Shown here piece after piece: positions 1-9,214 of a DNA stretch of 64,000 nucleotides (the first letter of the stretch is position 1; each line of letters begins with the position of its first letter). A program made the translations under genes and the position numbers. The notes under the pieces were generated by a model. It had not been told where the DNA came from. It was given only the letters and a program-made list of their open reading frames with translations, and ran no database searches. Source of the DNA: Palsa-504 sp963789225 (GTDB lineage: Bacteria; Actinomycetota; Actinomycetes; Streptosporangiales; Streptosporangiaceae); assembly GCA_963789225.1 (NCBI GenBank), contig CAWBKD010000046.1, forward strand, positions 1,187,611 through 1,251,610, in the 5' to 3' direction.

Positions 1-26
1 GGTTACCCTCCCACGGTAACCGCGGC

Positions 27-3000
27 CTACCGGGTGGCTGGCGTGGCGGGCGGCCTCGTGGCCACCTCGGTGGAGGGCCTGGCGGCCGCCGAGCTTGGCG
101 GTAGGACTGGCCGGGGAGGCGGGGACGGGTCGGGCGGCCCGGGAGGCTCCGGGGGGCGGAGCGGGTCCGGGGGCCGGAGCGGCTCGAAGGGCGGGACGGG
201 ATCCGGGGGTTCGGGCGTCTCGGCGGATTCGGGGAATGCGAAGGATTCGGGGGATGCGGGGGGTTCGGGGGGTTCGGGGGATGCGGGGGATGCGGGGGAT
301 GCGGGGGATGCGGGGGATGCGGGGGGTTCAGGGGGTTCAGGGCGGGGCGCCGAGGCGACCGCCCGGTCGTAGGCCTCGCGGAGCTTGGCGACCTCGGCGT
401 CCGCGTCGCGGAACCAGTTGGTCGACCAGAGCCGGTGAACGTTCCAGCCGAGCCGCTCCAGGTGTTCCTTGCGTAGCCGGTCGCGGTCGCGGACGCTGCC
501 GGAGTCGCGGTACGAGGCGCCGTCCGCCTCCACGGCGAGGATCATCCGGGCGGGGTCGTCCGGGTGCGCGGCTGCGAAGTCGACGCGGTAGCCGCCGACG
601 CCGTACTGCGGGACGACGATGATGCCGTATTCGGCGAGGCGCTCGCGGACCGACGCCTCGAAGGCGTCGGCGGCCCCGGCGCCGGCCGCGGCCATCGGGG
701 TCCCGCCGGCGCCGGCGTACTCCAGGTACTCGGCTAGCAGCCGCGCGCCGGCCTTGGTCAGCCGCTCGGGGTCGACGTCGTGGCTGGAGAACGAGCTGAC
801 CACGGTGAGCCGGTGCTTGGCCCGGGTGGCAGCGACGTTCAGCCTGCGCTCGCCGCCGTCACGCAGCAGCGGGCCCCACTGGTACCGCATCCGGCCGTCC
901 GGGTGCTTGCCGTACCCGATGGACAGGATGATCGCGTCCCGCTCGTCGCCCTGGACCCGTTCGAGGTTCTTGACGAAGAACGGCTCGGGCACGTCGTCGG
1001 CGAAGAACGCCTCGGTCTGCGGTCCCGCCGTGGCCAGCGCCTCGCGCAGGGCCAGGTCGATCCGCTCGGCGTGCTTGATGCCGAGCGCGATCACGCCGAG
1101 GGACTCATCGGGCCTGGTGCGGGCGTGCTCGAGGACCAGCTCGACCACCCGGCTCACCTCGGCGGTCACCGAGGCGTCCTGGCCCGGCGAGGCGTCCTGG
1201 GCGACGACCACGTGCTGCAGGCAGTCGTCGCGCAGCACGCCGGGGAACGTGGTCAGCGTGCCGCCGTAGATGCGCTCGTTGGAGAAGGCCACCAGGCGCT
1301 CGTCGCGGCTGCGGTAGTGCCAGCTCAGGGCCGCGGTGGGCAGCAGCGGCCTGAGCGCGTCGAGGATCGACTCGAATCCGGCCTCGAACGAGAACGGTGT
1401 CCTCGTCGTCCTCGTCTTCGGCGCCCGCGTCCCCGAACTGGCGGAAGAAGCTGGTCGGCGGGAGCTGGTGGTCGTCCCCGGCCACCACGACCTGGTGCGC
1501 CCTGATGATCGACGGGATCGCGTCGGCCGGGACGATCTGGCTGGCCTCGTCGAAGATGACCACGTCGAAGAGCCGGGCGCCGGGCAGCACCTGGCTCACC
1601 ATCAGCGGGGACATCGCCCAGCACGGCTTGACCGCGAAGAGCACGTCGCCGGCCTGGTCGAGCAGCCTGCGCAGCGGGAGGTGCCCGCGGCGCAGCGCGG
1701 CCTGCTTGCGGATGACCCTGGCCTGCAGCGGGTGGCGCTCCTCGGCGTCGCGCGTCATCACGGCCCAGGTCCGGCGGACCCTGGACCGGTTCGCGGCCAG
1801 GTGCTCGACGTCCCGGCGGCGGAAGTCGTCGGCGATCTCGTCGAGGGAACCGCCGGGTTCGGCGGCGTAGCGGGGGTCACGCACCCGGATCTGGTCCAGG
1901 ATCGAGGAGTACCACGCGTGATCGAAGGTGGCCGCGGCCTGGTCGCCATCGGCCCGCTTACGGGCCAGCTCGTCGAGCAGCGGGCGCAGTCCCAGCCGGT
2001 CGAACCGCTTGGCCAGCTGGTACAGGCGGGGCAGCTGCCAGGGCGTCTTCTGGTCTTGGGCTAGGGCGCGGACATTGGGCTCGACCGGGCCCTGTGCCAG
2101 GGAGGGGACGAACGCCCGGAGGGCGTCCAGCTGGTGCTCGGCGTCGAGGAACATGCGCGCCACGGTGGCGTAGTCGGCCGGGACGTGGGGTGGGCGGCCT
2201 GTGGCATTGTCTTGGGGGGCGCTGAGCCGCTGCCATTCGGCTAGTTCGGTGGCGGCTTGGTCGAGGGCCTGGTGCAGGTCCTCCCATGAGGGCTTCTCGG
2301 CTGGGTCCTTGCTGCCGCGCCATAGGGACCTGGCCTGATTGCGCAGCCGCCTTCGCTCGAGCAGGCCTCCGCTTCCGCCGCCCTCTGAGGTGGCGGCGGC
2401 CAGGGCGGCCGGGGACGAGGTGTACACGGCGGCGTCGAAGGTCCGCAGGGTCTGCGCGACCGACGCGAACAGGTGCATGAGGGCGGCCTGCTCGGCGTAG
2501 CTGGTGCGGCGCTGCAGCCCGGTCTCGGTGGTGAGCTTGTCGATCCGGTGCGCCAGCATCGGGAGCGTCTCGGTGTCCAGCGTCCCGGCCAGCTCGATGG
2601 CCTGCTGCGCGTCGCCGGCGGTGCGGATCAGGGCGCCGTACCACGGGGTGCTTGACCGCCGCAGCGTGAACCCGCCGAGGTGGGCGAACTCGTGGAACTC
2701 GTCGCGGATCGTCTCGGCGGCCTCGGCGTCGAGGCGTTCGGGTGCGGGGAGCCGGAACGGCGTTCTGGCCGCCTCGGGGATACCGAGCAGCGCGGACTGG
2801 ACCGCGAACGGCGTCAGGCCCCACGGCTCGTGCACCTCGTGCAGCGCGCTGACGTGCCGCGACAGGCGCTGGACCCGGTCGACAAGACGGCGGTGCAGGC
2901 GCCCGACCTCCGGCGCGGCGGCCTGGCCGGCCAGGTCGAGGGTGGCGCCGAGGTCGTTGGCGATCCGCTGCCGGTCCCTGGTGCCCTCGTGGATGTCCAG

Positions 3001-3999
3001 GACCATGTTGCCGAGGTCCACCCCCTTGAGCCGGGAAAGCACGGCGTCGATCGCGGCGCGCTTCTCCGCGACGAAGAGCACCTTGCGGCCGTGCGCGACC
3101 AGCGCGGCGATGAGGTTGGCGATCGTCTGGCTCTTCCCGGTCCCTGGCGGCCCGTGGATGACCAGGCTCTGCCCGGCCAGGACGGTGTCGATCGCATGGC
3201 GCTGGGAGGAGTCGGCGTCCAGGACGGAGTAGTCGTCCTCGGGGGAGTCGTCGTTTTCTTTGCCTTGTTTGCCGGCCGACAGGTCGGACGAGACGAGTTC
3301 CTGCGCCTCCGGATCGCCCGCGATCGCGGCCACCAGGTCGCTTTCGGCCAGCAGGTCGTCGGCTGCCTCCATGTCCCTGACCATGGGCAGCTTGGCGTAG
3401 GTGAAGGTGCCGATGACCTGGCGGTCGGTGATCTCGAAGCCGGGCACCTCCGCGGCGTCGGCCGCGAGCTGCAGTCGGTCGAACGCGTTCTCCGGGGTCA
3501 GCTTCGTCAGCTCAGCCCCGAACACGGTGGTGAGCTTGTGCACCAGGACGGGATTGACCTCGGGGTCGTCGTCCAGGATGAGCTCGAAGTCGTCATACCT
3601 GGCCCGGGTGGGGGTGATGGTGAGCCCACGGAGCAGCACGGGCGCGGCGGGCTCGAGGAACAGCTCACCCCAGCGGGCCATGCCGCTGGCCAGGTACCCG
3701 GCCCGGATACCGCGCTCTTCGAGCAGTTCGCGGGCCTTGCGGTGGATGGCCTGGACCCGCCTGATCGCGTCGGACCGCAGGTCCACGTCCTTGAATAGCC
3801 TGGTCAGCCGGATCGAACCCGTCTTGGTGAACCGGTCGAGCGCCTCGGGGTCGGCCTCGGCCAGGTCGAGCGTGGCCGCCCGGCGGTCCTTGTAGTACAG
3901 CAGCGTGTTCCGGCCGCCCAGATCCGTCAGCGCCGAGATCCACCGCTGCTGGGCAGCGCTGACCAGCGCCAGCCTCCTGGTGTCCAGAGTTTCGGTCAT
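27..3999 (-). CDS. DUF4011 / SF1 helicase / Vsr-like nuclease, frameshifted near 1395
   Basis: A large (about 1,320 residue) ATP-dependent helicase-nuclease, read in two frames joined near position 1395. The N-terminal part resembles DUF4011 (motif WISALTDLGGRNTLLYY near residue 20). Walker A is GPPGTGKS at 283-290; Walker B is VVIFDEASQ near 810, followed by AGDDHQLPPT. After the frame change the protein resumes with SWHYRSRDERLVAFSN, a standard SF1 helicase motif, so the gene was one reading frame. The C-terminal domain has VDF...LAVEADG...RDRLRKEHLERLGW...LWSTNW, typical of MTES_1575/Vsr-like nucleases. The last 110 residues are Pro/Ser/Ala-rich. GGGAGG lies 6 bases before the ATG. This domain order matches single-gene DUF4011-helicase-Vsr (Hhe-type) anti-phage proteins as I know them; defence is inference. 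The frameshift may be real or a sequencing error. Confidence 0.85.
215..345. repeat. 9-bp tandem repeat in the helicase 3' end
   Basis: Repeats of about nine bases of the type GGGGGATGC. On the minus strand they encode runs of Ala-Ser-Pro in the proline-rich tail of the helicase gene. The array is in frame, so length change by slippage would keep the tail open. It is the most repetitive coding sequence in the window and marks a disordered extension after the nuclease domain. Confidence 0.8.
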
Positions 4000-4106
4000 G
4001 CCCGGCCTCCCAGAGGCGAACGCAGAGATCCCGCGATCGTCTTCCCCGGGCGGACCGGTTTATCCTTCAGCCGCGGTGGGTTCGTGGCCGGCGACACCGA
4101 TGGCTT

Positions 4107-4886
4107 TCACAGGCGCCGGACGCGGAGCACGCCGGTCAGCATCGGGAGGGTGAACTCGCCGCGAGCGGTCTCCGGCCTGCTCGCGAGGAAAGCGCGGATC
4201 CGGCCGAACGTGGCCGCTTGTTCCTGTTCTGGCATGACCAGCAACCCCGCTTTCGTCGCGAGTGTCGCGATGAGGGAGTCAGCGGTGCGGCGGTGCCGGT
4301 GCGGGAACTCGGCCTGCTCCGGCGAGCCGAACTGGGCGATCAGGCCGGTGCTCGGGAGGTGCGCGTCTGCCGTCTCGGCGCGCCAGCGGCTGAGCGTGTC
4401 ACGCGGGCCAATGGCCGCGCTCCCGCTGACCCGCTCGAGTCCGGCCACCCAGTCGAGCCGGTTGTCGAAGACGTTCCACAGGCCGGCCAGGATGCCGCCG
4501 GAGACGAGGACCCGGGCTATCTCGGGTCCCGCGACGGCCATGTCGAACCAGTGCAGGGCCTGGCCGACCAGCACAGCATCGACGGACGCGTCCGGCAGCG
4601 GGATCGCCTCGGCGCGACCCGGCAGGGCGCGGACGGCCGGCAGGGCGCGGCGCAGTTCGGTCAGCATCGCCGGGTCGGGCTCCACCGCGATGACGTCCGC
4701 GCCCAGCGCGACCAGCGTGGCAGTCAGCTTGCCGGTTCCGGCGCCGAGGTCGAGCACCCGCGGGCCGGGCGCGTGCTCGAGCGCCCAGCGCACCGCGGCC
4801 CGCGCGTAGTCCGGGCGGTGCTCAGCGTATGCGGCCGCCGCTGCGCCGAACGACGACGCGTGAAGTTGTCGTTGGCCCTCTTCCAC
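4107..4886 (-). CDS. Class I SAM-dependent methyltransferase
   Basis: A 259-residue cytoplasmic methyltransferase of the Methyltransf_11/25 type. The SAM-binding motif I is VLDLGAGTGKL at residues 44-54, and motif II, AVEPDPAM, lies at about 67-74, with the acidic residue that normally binds the ribose hydroxyls. The post-motif region (DASVDAVLVGQALHWFD) is the usual motif III area and is also found in small-molecule methyltransferases such as the UbiE/trans-aconitate group. The length is normal. The gene stands alone, about 110 bases downstream of the helicase start on the same strand. The substrate cannot be told from the sequence. Confidence 0.85.
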   Translation of the reverse strand: MEEGQRQLHASSFGAAAAAYAEHRPDYARAAVRWALEHAPGPRVLDLGAGTGKLTATLVALGADVIAVEPDPAMLTELRRALPAVRALPGRAEAIPLPDASVDAVLVGQALHWFDMAVAGPEIARVLVSGGILAGLWNVFDNRLDWVAGLERVSGSAAIGPRDTLSRWRAETADAHLPSTGLIAQFGSPEQAEFPHRHRRTADSLIATLATKAGLLVMPEQEQAATFGRIRAFLASRPETARGEFTLPMLTGVLRVRRL

Positions 4887-5006
4887 GCGGTTACCCTATC
4901 CGCGCCGCGAGTACCTCTACCGCAGGCCGCCTGCAGCAAGTGCCCCGAGACCCGACCGCATCGGCAAGCCCTGATCGCGGCGTTCGGCAAATAAATGGTT
5001 TAGGTT

Positions 5007-6797
5007 TTAACTACGGCTCCTGCCGCGCAGGTCATCCAGGAAACTCCTGGTGGCGGAGACCGCGTCACTCGTGCGGCGGACCACGTCGTAGGCGGTGCGT
5101 ATCACGGTTCCGGCCGGGCCCATGAGCGCCGTCACGTCGGTGAACGGGTTACCCGTCTCTTCGACGACGCGGACGCCAGGCGGGATATCCAGGTGGAACT
5201 CCGCGGCCGGGACCGGCTCGGTGCCGATGCCGCTCAGCTCGTACCACGACTCTGGCTTGTCGCCTGCGAACGGGATCAGCCGGAGCAGGCAGCCGAGCTC
5301 GGCGTCCACGATCACGTCGGCGGGGAAGTACAGCACCGGTGCCGTCCACCAGCCATCGCCGCCCTTGGCCACGCGGAGCTGGTAAGCGCGACGGCCGCGG
5401 TAGCTGATCTCCGCGCCGCCCGACAGCCGGCAGCCGAGCAGCCAGGACGAGTCGACCACGGTGGCCAGGTGGCCACCCATCGGCTTGGCCGGCCCGACCA
5501 TGGTCCGGTCCGCGAACACCTGCCAGCGATGCTCCCCATCGCAGGCGATCGTCTTCGGGTGGTTCCCGCCCGTCAGGTAGTCGATGCGGTACTTGTCCCG
5601 GCCGCTGGCGCGCAGGCGGGAAACCGTGTGGGCTACGGGCTTCCCGTGCGTCATCGCAGGAAGCGAATCGAAGAAGTAGCCCACGCCGCCGTGGCCCGCG
5701 GCACGCAGCGAATCCGGGACCTTCGCCGTCATGGCGGTCAGGTCTTGCCATTCGTCCAGGATGGCCGTGAGAGCCGGGATCTCGCCGCTGCGGTACAGCA
5801 GGTACAGCAGATCGTCGGAGGGTGGCGGGCCGCCTTCCGGCTCGAGTACGGCCGGCTCGGCGGGTGGCATCGCCTCTTGGAAGTCGGCCTCGGCAAAGTT
5901 GTGCCGACCCGGAAGGTGCGGCGCGAACCGGATGCTGGCACCGAGACCGCCCATGGCCAGCCCGAGGACAATCTTCGCCGCCTCCCGGCCCGGCCCGCTG
6001 AACGTCTCCCGCAGGCTGTCCTCTGGATCCTGGCTGATCCGGCTGCCCGCTGGCGGCGCGAACCGGGAAAGGTCCGCCGCTTCCGGCGGGTCTAGCACGA
6101 TGGCCGTCAACTCCGTGAGGCTCAGCCGCTGGCCTTCGAACGTCGCCTCGTAGCGGAGGAGGATGCCGAGCTCGGCATCCACGATCACGTCGAGCTGGTC
6201 AGGAAGAGAAGTGCGCAGGCCGGGCCCGGTGTCGGCCCGCGGGGTGGCCTGGACCGCTATCGCGTCGCGGTCGCAGGCGGTCACCGGCGCCCGCACCTCC
6301 AGCGTGTACTCGGTGAGCAGCGCGGACGGGCAGACCAGTTGCGGCAACGGCGGCTTATGTGCGATATGCCCCGGCGGCCCCGGCGGCGCCGGATCCTGCG
6401 GACGCCATACCCAGCTGCGTTCACCGTCGCTGCCAATGGCCCGCCCGGAAGGCTCATCCTGGTACTCCTGGCGGTAGCGCCCGCCCGGCGCGATCAGCAG
6501 CCTCGTGTCCCAGGAGTGATAGCCCACCAGTTCTTCACCGGTCGCCTCTTCCCAGGTCAGCGGGGTGTTCTCCGGGTTTTCCCGGAATCTCCAAGCGCGA
6601 CCCTCGGGGACCCAGTGCGGCCGTGTCGCGCGCACGCGACTCGTCCACAGGTCCTGGTCGGTTTCGGAGTGCACGTCGGCAGACAGGCTGAGCCGGGTCC
6701 AGTCGGCCCGGTGGAGCAGCCCGATCACGCCCTGCAGGTCTGTCATGTCGCTACCGCCGTCGTCACCCCTGGCCAGCCAGTCCCGGAACAGCAGCAT
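5007..6797 (-). CDS. Hypothetical protein with internally duplicated domain
   Basis: I do not recognise this 596-residue protein. It is built of two related halves: each ends in a strand DVIVDAELG(I/C)LLR followed by a segment rich in Pro and hydrophobic residues that closes on a P(P)G(S/V)R turn. Each half also has a preceding block ending in a Trp-containing strand (ERSWVWRP; EHRWQVF). The fold resembles LolA/LppX-like beta proteins, but that is only an impression. There is no signal peptide or membrane segment. The start is uncertain: ATG at 6797 lacks a clear ribosome site, and an in-frame ATG at 6746 (protein beginning MTDLQGVIGLL) is equally possible. No neighbour suggests a job. Confidence 0.7.
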   Translation of the reverse strand: MLLFRDWLARGDDGGSDMTDLQGVIGLLHRADWTRLSLSADVHSETDQDLWTSRVRATRPHWVPEGRAWRFRENPENTPLTWEEATGEELVGYHSWDTRLLIAPGGRYRQEYQDEPSGRAIGSDGERSWVWRPQDPAPPGPPGHIAHKPPLPQLVCPSALLTEYTLEVRAPVTACDRDAIAVQATPRADTGPGLRTSLPDQLDVIVDAELGILLRYEATFEGQRLSLTELTAIVLDPPEAADLSRFAPPAGSRISQDPEDSLRETFSGPGREAAKIVLGLAMGGLGASIRFAPHLPGRHNFAEADFQEAMPPAEPAVLEPEGGPPPSDDLLYLLYRSGEIPALTAILDEWQDLTAMTAKVPDSLRAAGHGGVGYFFDSLPAMTHGKPVAHTVSRLRASGRDKYRIDYLTGGNHPKTIACDGEHRWQVFADRTMVGPAKPMGGHLATVVDSSWLLGCRLSGGAEISYRGRRAYQLRVAKGGDGWWTAPVLYFPADVIVDAELGCLLRLIPFAGDKPESWYELSGIGTEPVPAAEFHLDIPPGVRVVEETGNPFTDVTALMGPAGTVIRTAYDVVRRTSDAVSATRSFLDDLRGRSRS

Positions 6798-6935
6798 ATG
6801 CGAGAGTCGGGGCCGTCCTTAGCGTCAGCTTGTGGCGCGGTGCAGCAGCAGGTACTGCCTGATCCCGAGGACCCGGAACATGGCGCGTCGAGATCGCGGC
6901 CGGGCCGGCCTCGGTGGGTTTCTGCCGGAGGAGGT

Positions 6936-7485
6936 TCACCGAGTACCGCGAGGCCGAGTGTCCAGAGGGCCGTCAGCGCCGGGACGAGATCGTCCTGGAT
7001 TGGGGTCGAACAGTCGCGGGCCCTGGCCGGCCAGGTAGGGGAAGAGCGAGATCCGGTACTCGTCGATGAGGTCGCGTCGGATGAGCGACCGCCAGAAGCC
7101 GATGCCGCCGTGGGCGACGATGTAGCCGTCGCCGTCCAGCTTGAGCTTCTCGATTTCCGTGCCTAGGTCGCCGCTGGCCACCGATGTGTTGGTCCAGTCG
7201 GCGGCGCTGATGGTGGGGCTGAAGATGACCTTGCGCGCGGCGTTCATGGCGGCGGCGTAGGGGTGATCATCGGCCTCGGGGAAGTACTGCGCCGCGCCCT
7301 GGTCGTGCTTGCGCCCCATGATGTGCACATCGGCGCCCTCATAGAAGGCGCGGGTGCGGTGTTCTAGCGCCTGGTCGTCCGGGAGGTCGCGGCAGAAGTC
7401 GAAGAAGGCGATGAAGGCGGTGTCCTCCCCCGGCGACGATGCCGTCGAGCGAGTAGTCGAAGATCCGCGCTATCACGGTGCGCAT
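6936..7485 (-). CDS. RibD/dihydrofolate-reductase-family protein, frameshifted
   Basis: The C-terminal RibD (DHFR-like) domain family: the second frame carries IMGRKHDQ, KVIFSPT, GYIVAHGGIGFWRSLI and LIDEYRISLFPYLAGQGPRLF, all standard for the group. The N-terminus (MRTVIARIFDYSLDGIVAG) is in another frame. One extra G in the run near 7428-7433 breaks the joint; without it the sequence reads AGEDTAFIAFFDF. The C-terminus after LFDPNPG also looks wrong for the family, so a second indel or a deletion is likely. The gene follows the SRPBCC gene by 5 bases and has no ribosome site of its own, so it is probably translationally coupled. ArsR-SRPBCC-RibD is a common actinobacterial operon of unknown substrate. 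Confidence 0.75.
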
Positions 7486-7490
7486 GGCGG

Positions 7491-7964
7491 TCAGGCCAGG
7501 TACTTGGCGAGGCCGTCAAGCATCTCGGCGGTGCCTCCCCGGCGGAGTTGCGGTGCCTCGTCCCCGTCGAAGCCGTCGAGGTAGGCACCCTGCTCGGTCC
7601 ACGTCAGCGCCGTCCCTTCGGCGGTCGCGGCGAACTTGATGGTGGCGACGGAGACGGAGATGCGCGCGTCGTTGGCGTACATCTCGTAGCTGTAGATGAT
7701 CCGCTGGTCCGGGACGATGTCGTAGTAGCGGGCGTCGTACCGGTAGGTGATGCCCTGGTAGCCCATGCCGAAGCGCTCGTGCCCGCCGATCCTGAAGTCG
7801 AACTCCGTGCCGCCGGAGTCCGCGCCTGGTTCGCTCAGGTCGCCCGTGTCGCCCCAGGTATCTTTGGCCTCCTTCGAGGCGAAGGCGGTGAACACGCGGG
7901 ATACGGACGCGGGGAAGGTGCGCTCGATCTCGAACGTGTGGTGAATGACGGGACGCTCAGTCAT
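7491..7964 (-). CDS. SRPBCC (AHSA1-like) domain protein
   Basis: A 157-residue START-superfamily protein of the activator-of-Hsp90-ATPase-like type, with the opening IERTFPASVSRVFTAF and the closing GTAEMLDGLAKYL typical of the family. These proteins form a helix-grip pocket and are usually cytoplasmic; ligands are mostly unknown. GAGGAG lies 6 bases before the ATG. The start overlaps the stop of the ArsR-type gene by 4 bases (ATGA), so the two are coupled. The regulator-SRPBCC pair is well known in actinobacteria, where the regulator is thought to control the operon. Confidence 0.9.
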   Translation of the reverse strand: MTERPVIHHTFEIERTFPASVSRVFTAFASKEAKDTWGDTGDLSEPGADSGGTEFDFRIGGHERFGMGYQGITYRYDARYYDIVPDQRIIYSYEMYANDARISVSVATIKFAATAEGTALTWTEQGAYLDGFDGDEAPQLRRGGTAEMLDGLAKYLA

Positions 7965-8308
7965 GGGATCTCCTCGTGGTTCGGGGCGGTCTCCGCCAGG
8001 TACTGGCCGAGCCGGTCCAGCTGCCGCTCAACGAAGGTGCGCCGCTCGGAGATCCAGCGTTCGGCGGAGCGCAGGGTCGCCGCGTTAAGGCTGCACGTGC
8101 GGGTGCGGCCGAGCTTCTGCGTCCGCACGAGACCGCTGGCCTCGAGGATCTGCACGTGCTGCACGACCGCGGCAAGCGACATGGTCAGCGGCCTGCCGAG
8201 CTCGCTGACCGAGGCTGGCCCCCGGCTGAGCCGCTCCAGCATGAGCCTTCGCCCGGGATCGGCGAGCGCGTGGAAGACCCGGTCCAGGTCCGGCGCATCG
8301 TTAAGCAC
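7961..8308 (-). CDS. ArsR-family winged-helix regulator
   Basis: A 115-residue DNA-binding regulator. The winged helix spans about residues 10-80: DRVFHALADPGRRLMLERL, then SVSELGRPLTMSLAAVVQHV as the recognition helix, and SGLVRTQKLGRTRTCSL as the wing. The Cys metal-binding motif of ArsR/SmtB is absent, as usual for the SRPBCC-linked subgroup. It is the first gene of the ArsR-SRPBCC-RibD operon and probably represses it. The GTG start lies only about 8 bases from a good -10 box, so the mRNA is likely leaderless. Confidence 0.9.
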   Translation of the reverse strand: MLNDAPDLDRVFHALADPGRRLMLERLSRGPASVSELGRPLTMSLAAVVQHVQILEASGLVRTQKLGRTRTCSLNAATLRSAERWISERRTFVERQLDRLGQYLAETAPNHEEIP

Positions 8309-8315
8309 ATGCTTG

Positions 8316-8344
8316 AGTATTCCCCATCACAAGGCCATAGTCAA
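8316..8344 (-). promoter_or_regulatory. Promoter of the arsR operon (leaderless)
   Basis: On the minus strand a TTGACT box (8339-8344) is separated by 17 bases from AATACT (8316-8321). Transcription would start at about 8309, directly at the GTG codon at 8308. The flanking sequence holds an inverted TTCCCCA/TGGGGAA pair (about 8320-8366) that could be the regulator's operator. Confidence 0.6.
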
Positions 8345-8356
8345 GCGTCTGCTTTA

Positions 8357-9214
8357 GTGTGGGGAAGCTACATAGCGGCTACACGCACACGCGGCGTCTC
8401 GGCCATCGGCCTTGCCATGGTCGGCGCCGGGCTGCTGATTCCGGGTCCGGGAGACCTCGATCTGGTCCCGCTCCGGGGCGGCGTAGCCCTTGTCATGATC
8501 ATTGCCTGGCTTATCGGGAATTCGATCCGGCAGGCACAGGCCGGGGCCGAGCTGCTGCGGGCTCAGACGGCCGCCGAGACCGTGATGGCGGAGCGGCTGC
8601 GGATCGCCCGCGAACTGCACGACATGGTGGCGCACAGCATCGGCATCATCGCGATCCAGGCGGGTGCGGGCCGCCGGGTGTTCGACGCGCGTCCCGATGA
8701 GGCGCGCGACGCCCTGGCCGCCATCGAGGCCACCAGCAGGGAGACCCTGTCCGGGCTGCGGCGGGTGGTAACCGGGCTGCGGCGTGCCGAGCCGGAACCC
8801 GCGCCGGGGCATGCGCCGCTGGGCCCGGCGCCCGGCCTGGCCGACATCGAGCGGCTGGCCGCCATGACCCTGGACGCGGGCGTGCAGGTCGAGGTGGACT
8901 GGCGCGGCAGACGGCAGCTGCTCCCGGCCGACATCGACCTGTCGGCGTTCCGCATCATCCAGGAGGCGGTCACCAACGTGGTCCGCCATGCCGGCACGGG
9001 CCAGTGCCGGGTCTCGATCGACCAGCAGGACGGGCAGCTGTCGATTGAGGTCACCGACAGCGGGCGCGGCGGCGGCTCGGCCGGGGCCGGCTACGGGATC
9101 ACCGGCATGCGCGAGCGTGCAACGCTGCTGGGCGGGGACTTCTCGGCTGGACCGCGCCCAGGCGGGGGCTTCCGCGTCGCCGCCCGGCTGCCAGTGCCCG
9201 CGCCGGCACGATGA
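8357..9214 (+). CDS. Two-component sensor histidine kinase, N-terminally truncated
   Basis: A NarL-type sensor kinase of the HisKA_3 family, 285 residues from a GTG codon. It keeps two membrane segments (SAIGLAMVGAGLLI; GVALVMIIAWLIG), the phosphoacceptor box ERLRIARELHDMVAHSIGII, the N box (FRIIQEAVTNVVRHAG), and the G box (VTDSGRG...GYGITGMRER). Most of the usual multi-pass N-terminal sensor is missing: the frame runs straight into the arsR promoter. There is no clear ribosome site at the GTG. The gene overlaps the response-regulator start by 4 bases, as in an intact pair, but the partner is broken. Probably a non-functional remnant. Confidence 0.7.
   Translation: MWGSYIAATRTRGVSAIGLAMVGAGLLIPGPGDLDLVPLRGGVALVMIIAWLIGNSIRQAQAGAELLRAQTAAETVMAERLRIARELHDMVAHSIGIIAIQAGAGRRVFDARPDEARDALAAIEATSRETLSGLRRVVTGLRRAEPEPAPGHAPLGPAPGLADIERLAAMTLDAGVQVEVDWRGRRQLLPADIDLSAFRIIQEAVTNVVRHAGTGQCRVSIDQQDGQLSIEVTDSGRGGGSAGAGYGITGMRERATLLGGDFSAGPRPGGGFRVAARLPVPAPAR

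Noticed and set aside
2680..3798. A 372-codon plus-strand frame across the helicase
   Set aside because: Antisense of well-formed helicase motifs; no start signals or domain.
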